This document shows positions 33,825 through 41,343 of a stretch of 64,000 nt of DNA, in pieces; positions within the stretch are counted from its first letter, which is position 1, and every line of letters starts with the position of its first letter. Location of the stretch: positions 21,189-85,188 of the forward strand of contig CALWKS010000004.1 of the NCBI GenBank assembly GCA_944381325.1, read 5' to 3'. The translations under genes were made by a program, and so were the position numbers. Below the pieces are notes generated by a model. The model searched no databases and had not been told where the DNA came from. It saw only the letters and a program-made list of their open reading frames with translations. This DNA comes from an uncultured Christensenellaceae bacterium (lineage in GTDB: Bacteria; Bacillota; Clostridia; Christensenellales; UBA3700).

Positions 33825-34919
33825 ATGTTACTCAAAGAAGGTCAGGTAAGAATCCCGTCGGGCTGCGCTGTTTCGGCAGTGATATCCAGAGACGGCAATC
33901 TGATGAGCGGCGAAAGAATAGTCGCCAGCATGAAACCTATGCACGAACGTTCCAACGGACTCGGCGGCGGCTTTGCGGGATACGGCATCTATCCCGATAT
34001 GGCAGAGTTTTACGCCTTTCATATGTTCTTTGACGATAAGGAAAGCAAAAAGATCTGCGAAACCTATCTTAAAGACGGCTTCGAAATAGTAAAAGCCGAG
34101 CCTTTACCCGTGCGCAAAATCCCCGCGATAACGGATGAACCGATAATATTCAGATATTTTCTCTCTCCCCTGCGCTCACGCATAGCGGACGCTCAGGTTG
34201 ACGAGCGTGAATTCGTTGCGCGTGCGGTAATCCATATCAACGTTAAGATAGACGGCGCTTACGTCGTATCGGCAGGCAAAAATATGGGCGTTTTCAAAGC
34301 AGTGGGCTTTCCTGAAGACGTAGGAGAATTTTACCGCCTCGACGAATATTCGGCTTACAGCTGGACGGCTCACGGCAGGTATCCCACAAATACCCCCGGC
34401 TGGTGGGGAGGCGCTCATCCCTTCGGACTTCTGGACTACACTGTAGTACACAACGGAGAAATCTCTTCTTACGACGCAAACCGTCGTTATATAGAGGCAT
34501 ACGGATATAAGTGCACTCTTCAGACCGACACCGAGGTATTTACATACATAGCGGATTATCTGCTCCGTCGCCGCGGACTAACGCTTGAAGAAACGGCAAA
34601 CGTGATTGCCGCGCCTTTCTGGAGTACGATTGAAAGAAAACCCCCTGAAGAACGTGAACGGCTTACCTATCTCAGGAACGTATTTTCAGGACTTCTCGTA
34701 ACAGGTCCGTTCTCTATAATACTCGGATTCGAAGGCGGACTTATGGCACTAAACGACAGGCTCAAACTCCGCTCAATGGTAGTTGCAGAAAAAGATGACC
34801 GAGTTTTTATAGCAAGCGAAGAAGCGGCGATAAGAGTGCTTGAACCCGACGCCGTGAACGTACGCGCACCCGAAGGCGGAGAACCCGTAATAGTAAGAGT
34901 TAAGGAGGGCAGATACTGA
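33825..34919 (+). CDS. glutamate synthase, glutaminase (class II amidotransferase) subunit
   Basis: 364 residues from the ATG at 33825 (AGAGAGG about 8 bp upstream); an earlier in-frame start lies within the terminator hairpin. Class II amidotransferase: RYPTN and the WWGGAHPF loop, then VHNGEISSYDANR. The catalytic Cys is at residue 14 (RIPSGC), so 13 residues would have to be removed to free it; this short leader is typical of split archaeal/clostridial GltB. It should feed ammonia to the FMN subunit encoded next, whose ATG overlaps its stop. Confidence 0.9.
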   Translation: MLLKEGQVRIPSGCAVSAVISRDGNLMSGERIVASMKPMHERSNGLGGGFAGYGIYPDMAEFYAFHMFFDDKESKKICETYLKDGFEIVKAEPLPVRKIPAITDEPIIFRYFLSPLRSRIADAQVDEREFVARAVIHINVKIDGAYVVSAGKNMGVFKAVGFPEDVGEFYRLDEYSAYSWTAHGRYPTNTPGWWGGAHPFGLLDYTVVHNGEISSYDANRRYIEAYGYKCTLQTDTEVFTYIADYLLRRRGLTLEETANVIAAPFWSTIERKPPEERERLTYLRNVFSGLLVTGPFSIILGFEGGLMALNDRLKLRSMVVAEKDDRVFIASEEAAIRVLEPDAVNVRAPEGGEPVIVRVKEGRY

Positions 34920-36424
34920 TGCAGGCTGACTATATATATCCACACTTCGAAGTGGAAAGAAACGAAAGGCGTTGCAACGCCTGCGGACTTTGCGTAAGAG
35001 AATGTTCTTACGAAGTCCATTACCGTTCTGAAGACGGAAAATTCATACTTTCAGACGACGCGAAGTGCGTGAACTGTCAGCGTTGCGTAGCGACCTGCCC
35101 GTCTCACGCAATAAAAATCGTAAAGAGCAACTGCGATTTCAGAGAAAACGCAAACTGGAGCTCCGATTCTATAAAAGAGATAATGAAGCAGGCAGGAAGC
35201 GGCGGCGTACTTCTCTCCTCTATGGGCAACCCTCAGCCTTATCCCGTATACTGGGATAAACTGCTGATAAACGCTTCTCAGGTAACCAATCCGCCGATAG
35301 ACCCCCTGAGAGAGCCTATGGAAACGCGCGTATTCCTAGGAAAGAAACCCTCTGAAATAAAGCGTAATCAACACGGGCAGCTGATTTGTGATTTGCCGCC
35401 CCGTCTAGTTCTTGAACTTCCCGTACTCTTTTCTGCGATGAGTTACGGCTCTATCAGCTACAACGCCCACGCCGCCCTTGCCGCCGCGGCAACAGAACTG
35501 GGCACATGCTACAACACAGGCGAAGGCGGACTGCACGAGAACTTTTACCGCTACGGTGCAAATACCATCGTGCAGGTAGCGTCAGGCAGATTCGGAGTCC
35601 ACAAAGACTATCTCGAAGCAGGCGCTGCGATAGAAATAAAAATGGGACAGGGCGCAAAACCGGGTATCGGCGGTCATCTGCCTGGCTCTAAAATAGTAGG
35701 AGACGTTTCGCGCACCAGAATGATTCCCGAAGGCTCTGATGCGATCTCCCCTGCTCCTCATCACGATATATATTCAATAGAAGATCTGAGACAGCTTGTC
35801 TTCTCTCTGAAAGAAGCCACAGAATACAAAAAGCCCGTAATCGTTAAAATTGCCGCAGTACACAATATTGCCGCAATCGCAAGCGGTATCGCAAGAAGCG
35901 GCGCAGACGTAATCGCCATCGACGGTTTCAGAGGCGGAACAGGCGCTGCGCCCACAAGAATACGCGACAACGTGGGCATCCCCGTCGAGCTTGCGCTTGC
36001 CGCAGTGGATACGAGACTGCGCGCAGAAGGCATACGCAACGACGTCTCCCTCGTCGTGGGCGGAAGCATACGCAACTCCACTGACGTAGTTAAGGCAATC
36101 GCGCTGGGTGCTGACGCGTGTTATATTGCGACAGCCGCGCTTATCGCTATGGGCTGTCATATGTGCCGAAACTGTCAGAGCGGCAAATGCAACTGGGGCA
36201 TAGCGACGCAGAAACCCGAACTGGTAAAAAGACTTGACCCTGAAGAAGGATGCCGCCGTCTCGTCAATCTACTCACGGCATGGAAGCACGAAATCATGGA
36301 GATCATGGGCGGTATGGGCATCAACTCTATTGAAGCGCTGAGAGGCAACAGACTTATGCTGAGAGGTATAGGTCTTACAGAAAAAGAACTGTCAATCCTG
36401 GGCGTTTCTCACGCAGGCGAATAA
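34919..36424 (+). CDS. gltB: glutamate synthase, ferredoxin-FMN central subunit
   Basis: 501 residues. The N-terminus carries two [4Fe-4S] ferredoxin motifs (CNACGLCVREC about 19-29; CVNCQRCVATCP about 48-59). The FMN-binding glutamate synthase barrel follows (SYGSISYNAHAALAAAA, GQGAKPGIGGHLPG, DGFRGGTGAAPT), with an iron-sulphur Cys cluster CHMCRNCQSGKC at about 414. It reduces 2-oxoglutarate plus ammonia to glutamate. No gltD-like NADPH subunit is in the operon, so ferredoxin or another donor is likely. Confidence 0.93.
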   Translation: MQADYIYPHFEVERNERRCNACGLCVRECSYEVHYRSEDGKFILSDDAKCVNCQRCVATCPSHAIKIVKSNCDFRENANWSSDSIKEIMKQAGSGGVLLSSMGNPQPYPVYWDKLLINASQVTNPPIDPLREPMETRVFLGKKPSEIKRNQHGQLICDLPPRLVLELPVLFSAMSYGSISYNAHAALAAAATELGTCYNTGEGGLHENFYRYGANTIVQVASGRFGVHKDYLEAGAAIEIKMGQGAKPGIGGHLPGSKIVGDVSRTRMIPEGSDAISPAPHHDIYSIEDLRQLVFSLKEATEYKKPVIVKIAAVHNIAAIASGIARSGADVIAIDGFRGGTGAAPTRIRDNVGIPVELALAAVDTRLRAEGIRNDVSLVVGGSIRNSTDVVKAIALGADACYIATAALIAMGCHMCRNCQSGKCNWGIATQKPELVKRLDPEEGCRRLVNLLTAWKHEIMEIMGGMGINSIEALRGNRLMLRGIGLTEKELSILGVSHAGE

Positions 36425-36462
36425 CCCTGTTTTTATGGTCAAATTCAAGGAGGTATGATATA

Positions 36463-37185
36463 ATGATAATATTAAACGCGCGCAGTACAGACAACGCTCA
36501 GCTCAACGAAAGCGTACGTGCGGCTAAAGGCGACTGCGAAATCGTAGGATGCATAGGCGAAAGATTTATAGGCGCGGGGCTGTCCGATAAAACAATAAAC
36601 ATCAAAGGCATCCCGGGCAATGCACTGGGCGCATATCTCAACGGGGCAAAGATACGTGTCGACGGCAATGCGCAGGATGCCGTAGGCGATACCATGAACG
36701 AAGGCGAAATCATCGTCAACGGCAATGCCGGAGACGCGGCAGGATACGCTATGCGCGGCGGCAAAATCTATATCAAAGGCAATGCGGGATACCGTGCAGG
36801 TATACATATGAAAGAATACCGCGGCAAGTCTCCCGTCATAATCATAGGCGGCAGGTGCGGAAGCTTTCTGGGAGAATACCAGGCGGGAGGTCTTATCGTT
36901 GTGCTCGGTCTTCATAAGGACGGCAAACGCATTGTGGGCAACTTCCCTTGTGCAGGTATGCACGGCGGCAAAGTACTTATCAGAGGAAATGCCGAAGATA
37001 TTATTTTCCCCGACAAAGTCTCAGCCAAGAGAGCGACAGAAGAAGATATGTCTGCCGCAAAAGGATATATAAAGGAATTCTGCTCCGTTTTCTCAATTGA
37101 CGAAAACGAAGTGCTTTCCTCTCCTTTCACTATCGTTACCCCCGACAGCGCAAACCCCTACAAACGTATGTATGTAGAAAACTGA
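36463..37185 (+). CDS. glutamate synthase, GXGXG beta-helix subunit
   Basis: 240 residues matching the C-terminal GltB_C (GXGXG) domain as a separate protein. Repeats such as IKGIPGNALGAYLNG, VDGNAQDAVGDTMNEG and VNGNAGDAAGYAMRGG build a right-handed beta-helix, a structural part of the synthase. An AAGGAGG site precedes the ATG. Together with the two genes upstream it completes a three-polypeptide glutamate synthase. Confidence 0.9.
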   Translation: MIILNARSTDNAQLNESVRAAKGDCEIVGCIGERFIGAGLSDKTINIKGIPGNALGAYLNGAKIRVDGNAQDAVGDTMNEGEIIVNGNAGDAAGYAMRGGKIYIKGNAGYRAGIHMKEYRGKSPVIIIGGRCGSFLGEYQAGGLIVVLGLHKDGKRIVGNFPCAGMHGGKVLIRGNAEDIIFPDKVSAKRATEEDMSAAKGYIKEFCSVFSIDENEVLSSPFTIVTPDSANPYKRMYVEN

Positions 37186-37199
37186 TAAAAGGTGATATT

Positions 37200-38414
37200 A
37201 TGAATTATACGTCAAGCGAAGTTCTTCAGTACGTCAGAGAGGAAGACGTGAAGTTTATACGTCTTGCTTTCTGCGACGTGTTCGGCAATCAGAAAAACAT
37301 ATCGGTTATGCCTTCAGAGCTGGAAAGAGTTTTCAAGCACGGCATAGCGATAGACGCATCCGCGATCGCGGGCTTCGGAGACGTCGCACACAGCGACCTC
37401 TTTCTGCATCCCGACCCGTCTACTCTGACTGTCCTGCCCTGGAGGCCTGAACACGGCAAAGTCGTCAGAATGTTCTGCTCGGTGCTTTGTCCAGACGGCT
37501 CTCCTTTTGTAAGCGATACGCGCGGAATCCTCATCAAAGCGATAGAAAAGGCAAAGAGCAAAGGCTACTCTTTCAACTTCGGCGCTGAAATGGAATTCTA
37601 CCTTTTCAGACTTGACGAACAAGGCTACCCCACTAAAATCCCTTACGACAACGCGGGATACATGGACGTTGCGCCTCTTGACAGAGGAGAAAACGTACGC
37701 AGAGAGATCTGCCTTACTCTTGAACAGATGGGCATAATGCCAGAAGGCTCTCACCACGAAGAAGGTCCGGGACAGAACGAAATAGACTTCCGCTACTCAG
37801 ACGCTCTTACCGCGGCAGACAATGCGGTTACCTTCCGCTCTGTCGTACAGACGATCGCGGCAAGAAACGGACTTTTTGCAGACTTTTCTGCAAAGCCGCT
37901 TGCAGACGCGCCCGGCAACGGTCTGCATATAAATATGTCTGTTGACGGAGGAAGACACGAAGAACTTATTCCTCACGTGATCGCAGGCGTACTCGATAAG
38001 ATCTGCGATATCACTCTTTTCCTCAACCCGACTGAACAGTCTTACGCTCGTCTTGGCAACAACAAAGCGCCGCGTTATGTGTCCTGGTCAGGTGAAAACC
38101 GTTCTCAGCTTATAAGAATTCCTGCCGCTGTGGGTGAATACAGACGTGCAGAACTGCGTTCACCTGACTCAGCCGCAAATCCTTACCTTGCATTCGCGCT
38201 TATGATCTACGCAGGGCTGTACGGCATAGAAGCAAAGCTTCCTCTGCCTGCGCCCGCGAACATAAATCTGTACACTGCAGACAAAGCTACTCTCTCAAAA
38301 TTCAGGACTTTGCCTGGAAACCTTTCTGACGCAGTGAAAGCCGCAGGATCAAGCGCATTCGTAGCAGAAAGTCTGCCTGAAGAAGTCATCGCGGCATACT
38401 GCAATCGCCGATAA
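37200..38414 (+). CDS. glnA: glutamine synthetase, type I family
   Basis: 404 residues, somewhat shorter than the usual 440-470. GSI motifs are present: AEMEFYLF (metal Glu), HHEEGPGQNEIDF, NGLHINMS, NPTEQSYARL and NRSQLIRIP. The C-terminus ends soon after the LPGNLSDA segment and I see no Tyr adenylylation motif, as expected in Bacillota. It provides a second, GSI-type route to glutamine next to GSIII. It starts 15 bp after the GXGXG subunit and is followed by the ANTAR gene, as in the glnA-nitR pair of solventogenic clostridia. Confidence 0.93.
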   Translation: MNYTSSEVLQYVREEDVKFIRLAFCDVFGNQKNISVMPSELERVFKHGIAIDASAIAGFGDVAHSDLFLHPDPSTLTVLPWRPEHGKVVRMFCSVLCPDGSPFVSDTRGILIKAIEKAKSKGYSFNFGAEMEFYLFRLDEQGYPTKIPYDNAGYMDVAPLDRGENVRREICLTLEQMGIMPEGSHHEEGPGQNEIDFRYSDALTAADNAVTFRSVVQTIAARNGLFADFSAKPLADAPGNGLHINMSVDGGRHEELIPHVIAGVLDKICDITLFLNPTEQSYARLGNNKAPRYVSWSGENRSQLIRIPAAVGEYRRAELRSPDSAANPYLAFALMIYAGLYGIEAKLPLPAPANINLYTADKATLSKFRTLPGNLSDAVKAAGSSAFVAESLPEEVIAAYCNRR

Positions 38415-38456
38415 AACGCAGACATTTCAACAAAACACAAAACAGCGGAGGAAAAT

Positions 38457-39041
38457 ATGGACTTTAAGGAGCGTGTTTACAGCGTGCTTATAGTTTCAGA
38501 TACAGAGAAGTTCAGAACTTCTCTGACGTCTTTGCTCCCTGAAAGAACGTTCTCTCCGGTAATTAACGTACCAGACACCTCGACTGCAAAGCGCGCCATG
38601 CTTGAGCGCGAATACGACGTTGTGCTGATAAACGGAACTCACTCGGACGACCGCGCTGTAAAACTGGCTATCGACGTCTGCACTGAAAAAGGTTCTGTAG
38701 CGCTTCTATTCGTGAGAAGAGAACTATATGCTGAAATATACGCCAAAGTTAGCGACTTCGGTGTTCTTACACTCCCCCTTCCCTCCTCTCCGCAGATGGT
38801 AACGCAGGCGCTTGACTGGGTGCGTGCCACAAGAGAAAGACTGCGCAGGTATGAAAAGACCGCACAAACCGTTGAGCAGAAAATGGAAGAAATCCGCGCC
38901 GTGAACCGCGCAAAATGGCTGCTCATAGACGTCTTAAAGATGACTGAAGCGGACGCTCACAGATACATAGAAAAGCAGGCCATGGACAGGTGCGTATCAA
39001 AACTCGAGGTTGCGAAAGGAATAATCAATACTTACAAATAG
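38457..39041 (+). CDS. ANTAR-domain RNA-binding antiterminator (NitR-like) with degenerate receiver
   Basis: 194 residues. The N-terminal 120 residues resemble a response-regulator receiver, but the phosphoacceptor Asp is replaced by Asn (DVVLINGTH), so it is probably not phosphorylated. A coiled coil (about 123-148) leads to a C-terminal ANTAR domain (VNRAKWLLIDVLKMTEADAHRYI...). ANTAR domains bind paired RNA hairpins with A1/G4 hexaloops and prevent termination. In clostridia the NitR protein does this for nitrogen genes. Likely targets here are the two leaders at 33.55-33.8 kb, including that of its own operon. Confidence 0.9.
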   Translation: MDFKERVYSVLIVSDTEKFRTSLTSLLPERTFSPVINVPDTSTAKRAMLEREYDVVLINGTHSDDRAVKLAIDVCTEKGSVALLFVRRELYAEIYAKVSDFGVLTLPLPSSPQMVTQALDWVRATRERLRRYEKTAQTVEQKMEEIRAVNRAKWLLIDVLKMTEADAHRYIEKQAMDRCVSKLEVAKGIINTYK

Positions 39042-39063
39042 TCTTTATCCATTTAAAATAAAC

Positions 39064-39094
39064 AAGACCCGACGCATCTGCCGGGTCTTTTTTG
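39064..39094 (+). terminator. terminator of the glutamate synthase operon
   Basis: AAGACCCG pairs with CGGGTCTT around a ten-base loop, followed by a T-run (TTTTTTG). It ends the operon 20 bp after the ANTAR gene. Confidence 0.88.
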
Positions 39095-39201
39095 TTTGCA
39101 TTCAAAGACTCAATGCTTACTCCGACAAATTGTCTCTCTTCTTTGCTCTTTTATAAGATATCCCGATGAAGCATAAGTCATATTAAACAAGCCTCTTTTG
39201 T

Positions 39202-39230
39202 TTGCACGCACGCGCCCAAGGTGCTATTAT
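39202..39230 (+). promoter_or_regulatory. azlCD promoter
   Basis: TTGCAC (39202-39207), a 17-bp spacer and TATTAT (39225-39230), 34 bp before azlC. It separates azlCD from the terminated nitrogen operon upstream. Confidence 0.6.
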
Positions 39231-39264
39231 ATTGTTTGCCGCAAATTGCGGATGAGAGGTAAAA

Positions 39265-40125
39265 ATGCGCTTTAAGTACGGCTGCCGTGACGGCGTGCCG
39301 ATAATGCTGGGATATCTGACCGTTTCGTTCACCTTCGGCGTAAGCTGCGTGGCTAAATGCTTCACATGGTGGATGCCCCTTTTGTGCTCATTTACTAATT
39401 TTACGGGCACGGGACAGTTCGCGGGAATGGATATAATTGCGGCGGCAGGCAGTGTGGCAGAACTTGTTGCGACAATGCTTGTAATAAACGCGAGATACGC
39501 ACTTATGGGCATTTCTCTTTCTCAGAAACTCGAAGGCAAAACAACCCTGTGGCAAAGACTTCTGATCGCGTTCGGTTTAACAGACGAAAACTATGCAGTA
39601 TCAATGAGACAGCCGCGCGAGGTATCCTTTGAATACTTTATGGGCGTATCGGTCGTGTCTTTTTCAGGCTGGGTAGGCGGCACTCTGCTTGGAGCGCTTG
39701 CAGGCAATATACTTCCTGAAAGTCTTCTCAGCGCATTCGGGATCGCGCTTTACGCTATGTTTATAGCAATAGTTATTCCTCCCTGCCGCACATCAAAAGC
39801 CATCTCTACGGTAGTGCTTACGGCAGTTGCACTCAGCTGTCTTTTCTACTATGTACCGGGACTTAACAAAATCTCTTCAGGCTGGTCGATAATTATATGC
39901 GGAATCGCTTCTTCACTCATAGGAGCAATCTTCTTCCCGATCAGACCTGAAGAAAATAACGATAAAGACAAGCCTGTTGACGGAGTCGTCTTCGGCAATT
40001 CTTCAAATGAAAACTCCGATAAAAACAAAGGCGTAATTATTACTGAAACAGTCGAAAAACGCAATACTTGTGAGCAAAACGATAACGGAGCTTTACTCAA
40101 CGACGACAAGGGAGGCGCAAGATGA
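39265..40125 (+). CDS. azlC: AzlC-family branched-chain amino acid exporter subunit
   Basis: 286 residues. The membrane part (about 1-225) matches AzlC/YgaZ, with the conserved FTNFTGTGQFAG and LVINARYALMG segments. Together with AzlD it exports branched-chain amino acids or analogues. It is longer than usual because of a hydrophilic Asn/Asp/Lys-rich C-terminal tail of about 55 residues. GAGAGG lies before the ATG. The downstream azlD overlaps by 4 bp. Confidence 0.9.
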   Translation: MRFKYGCRDGVPIMLGYLTVSFTFGVSCVAKCFTWWMPLLCSFTNFTGTGQFAGMDIIAAAGSVAELVATMLVINARYALMGISLSQKLEGKTTLWQRLLIAFGLTDENYAVSMRQPREVSFEYFMGVSVVSFSGWVGGTLLGALAGNILPESLLSAFGIALYAMFIAIVIPPCRTSKAISTVVLTAVALSCLFYYVPGLNKISSGWSIIICGIASSLIGAIFFPIRPEENNDKDKPVDGVVFGNSSNENSDKNKGVIITETVEKRNTCEQNDNGALLNDDKGGAR

Positions 40126-40439
40126 ACGTCTGGGAAGTCGTCTGGAAAATTGCGCTTATGGCAGGCATAACTTACCTTTGTCGCGCGCTCACGCTTGTAC
40201 TTGTGCGCAAGAAGATCACCAACGTCAGGGTATTGTCTTTTTTTGAATATCTGCCGTACGGTGTATTGAGCGCGATGGTATTCCCTGCCGTTCTCTATTC
40301 TTCTGCAAGCATAATTTCAGCCGTCGTGGGCACTGTTGTCGCCGTGATATTGTCCTTCTTTAAAAGAGGTCTGCTCACCGTGGCGCTTTCTGCAACCGCG
40401 GCGGTGTTCCTGACAGAACTGCTGATGTCGCTGGTTTAA
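40122..40439 (+). CDS. azlD: AzlD-family branched-chain amino acid exporter subunit
   Basis: 105 residues with three to four membrane helices, matching AzlD/YgaH (TYLCRALTLVLVRKK, LPYGVLSAMVFPAVLYS). It is the small partner of AzlC; the ATGA overlap with azlC supports complex formation. Confidence 0.88.
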   Translation: MNVWEVVWKIALMAGITYLCRALTLVLVRKKITNVRVLSFFEYLPYGVLSAMVFPAVLYSSASIISAVVGTVVAVILSFFKRGLLTVALSATAAVFLTELLMSLV

Positions 40440-40491
40440 ACATCATCGTGAAAATATCAAATTTACAGATTAAATTCTTCTCTGAAAAAAT

Positions 40492-40523
40492 AAAAAATAC
40501 GGATCTTACGACCCGTATTTTTT
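40492..40523. terminator. bidirectional terminator between azlD and the YegP-like gene
   Basis: AAAATACGG pairs with CCGTATTTT around a ten-base loop; A-runs and T-runs flank both sides, so it can end the convergent azlCD and YegP-like transcripts. Confidence 0.82.
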
Positions 40524-40542
40524 ATAAGAATTATCGCAGTTA

Positions 40543-40950
40543 TTATTTATAATCTTCTTCAGAAACCATATCTGCCGTGGGCGCCCATTTTGCAACGCTG
40601 GATATACCCGCCTTGCAGGTTGCCTTGCTTGCATAGCCTTCTTCAGATATGCAAAGAAGGTTGCCGTTGTTAGCCTTAAGGCGATAACGGAATTTGCCCT
40701 GTTTGTCAATATAAATTTCGTATTTAGGATTTGTGAGCGTTTCGTAGCCGCGTGCAAGCGTCTGATCTTCAATCTTATCGATTGTGCAGAACTTGCGCAC
40801 AGAATCTATACCCAGCTTGCAACTCTTAAGATCGTTGTATGCGCCTTCGCAGACGGCGATCGTCTCTTTGTTGGGAGCTTTGAGTCTGAAGTTGAAATTG
40901 CCCTTCGGCGTCTTCGAGTAAACGAAAGTACCTTTAAGTTCGTATGCCAT
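40543..40950 (-). CDS. YegP-like protein (two DUF1508 units)
   Basis: 135 residues made of two copies of the DUF1508/YegP fold: FNFRLKAPNKETIAVCEGAYNDLKSCKLGIDSVRK... in the first half is echoed by FRYRLKANNGNLLCISEEGYASKATCKAGISSV in the second. It is a small cytoplasmic protein whose function is poorly known in any species. It is a single gene with an AAGGAG site and a perfect promoter, which suggests high expression. Confidence 0.85.
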   Translation of the reverse strand: MAYELKGTFVYSKTPKGNFNFRLKAPNKETIAVCEGAYNDLKSCKLGIDSVRKFCTIDKIEDQTLARGYETLTNPKYEIYIDKQGKFRYRLKANNGNLLCISEEGYASKATCKAGISSVAKWAPTADMVSEEDYK

Positions 40951-41041
40951 AAAAATCTTCTCCTTTATATTGCCGACCTCAGTCGGAACACTTTCAAACG
41001 AATATTATGCACCGTACCAAACCTTTCCACAATCCTTATTT

Positions 41042-41070
41042 ATTATAACTTTTATTGCGTTTAATGTCAA
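41042..41070 (-). promoter_or_regulatory. YegP-like gene promoter
   Basis: The minus strand has TTGACA (41065-41070), a 17-bp spacer and TATAAT (41042-41047), about 90 bp before the gene. The leader contains a small CCGAC/GTCGG hairpin (40972-40985). Confidence 0.85.
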
Positions 41071-41170
41071 CCTCGGTTTTCATACGATACGGTTATCCTA
41101 TGCGATTTTGCGCAAATTTTACAAGACTCTTTGAATCAGATGTGTATCATATAAACCCTAAGGCAATTGA

Positions 41171-41333
41171 TTGATCAAAACGACATTGTCCTTTTATAAA
41201 GCAACCGAGCGAACACTTCTGTCCGCCCGATTATGAGAAAGAAAGTAATGAGACCCGTTTATAGGGTATTCGGTGTTTAACCGTCTGAAATTCTTTTTGT
41301 ACGGAGCGCACTGATCGTGCGCTCCGTATTTTT
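41171..41333 (+). ncRNA. candidate small structured RNA with its own promoter and terminator
   Basis: In the 390-bp gap between the YegP-like gene and the InlB-repeat gene, the plus strand has TTGATC (41171), an 18-bp spacer and TATAAA (41195-41200). About 125 nt follow with three predicted small hairpins (GCGAACA/TGTCCGC, ACCC/GGGT, CGGT/ACCG). A strong terminator closes it (ACGGAGCGCA/TGCGCTCCGT, 41300-41328, then five T). No open reading frame fits. The T-run is on the plus strand, so the terminator does not serve the convergent protein gene. I could not assign an RNA family; raiA and 6S are worth testing. Confidence 0.45.
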
Positions 41334-41343
41334 ACTTAAGGTA

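Noticed and set aside
41300..41333. Terminator of the InlB-repeat lipoprotein gene
   Set aside because: On the minus strand the hairpin is followed by ACAAAAAG with no T-run; the T-run lies on the plus strand, so it fits a plus-strand RNA better.
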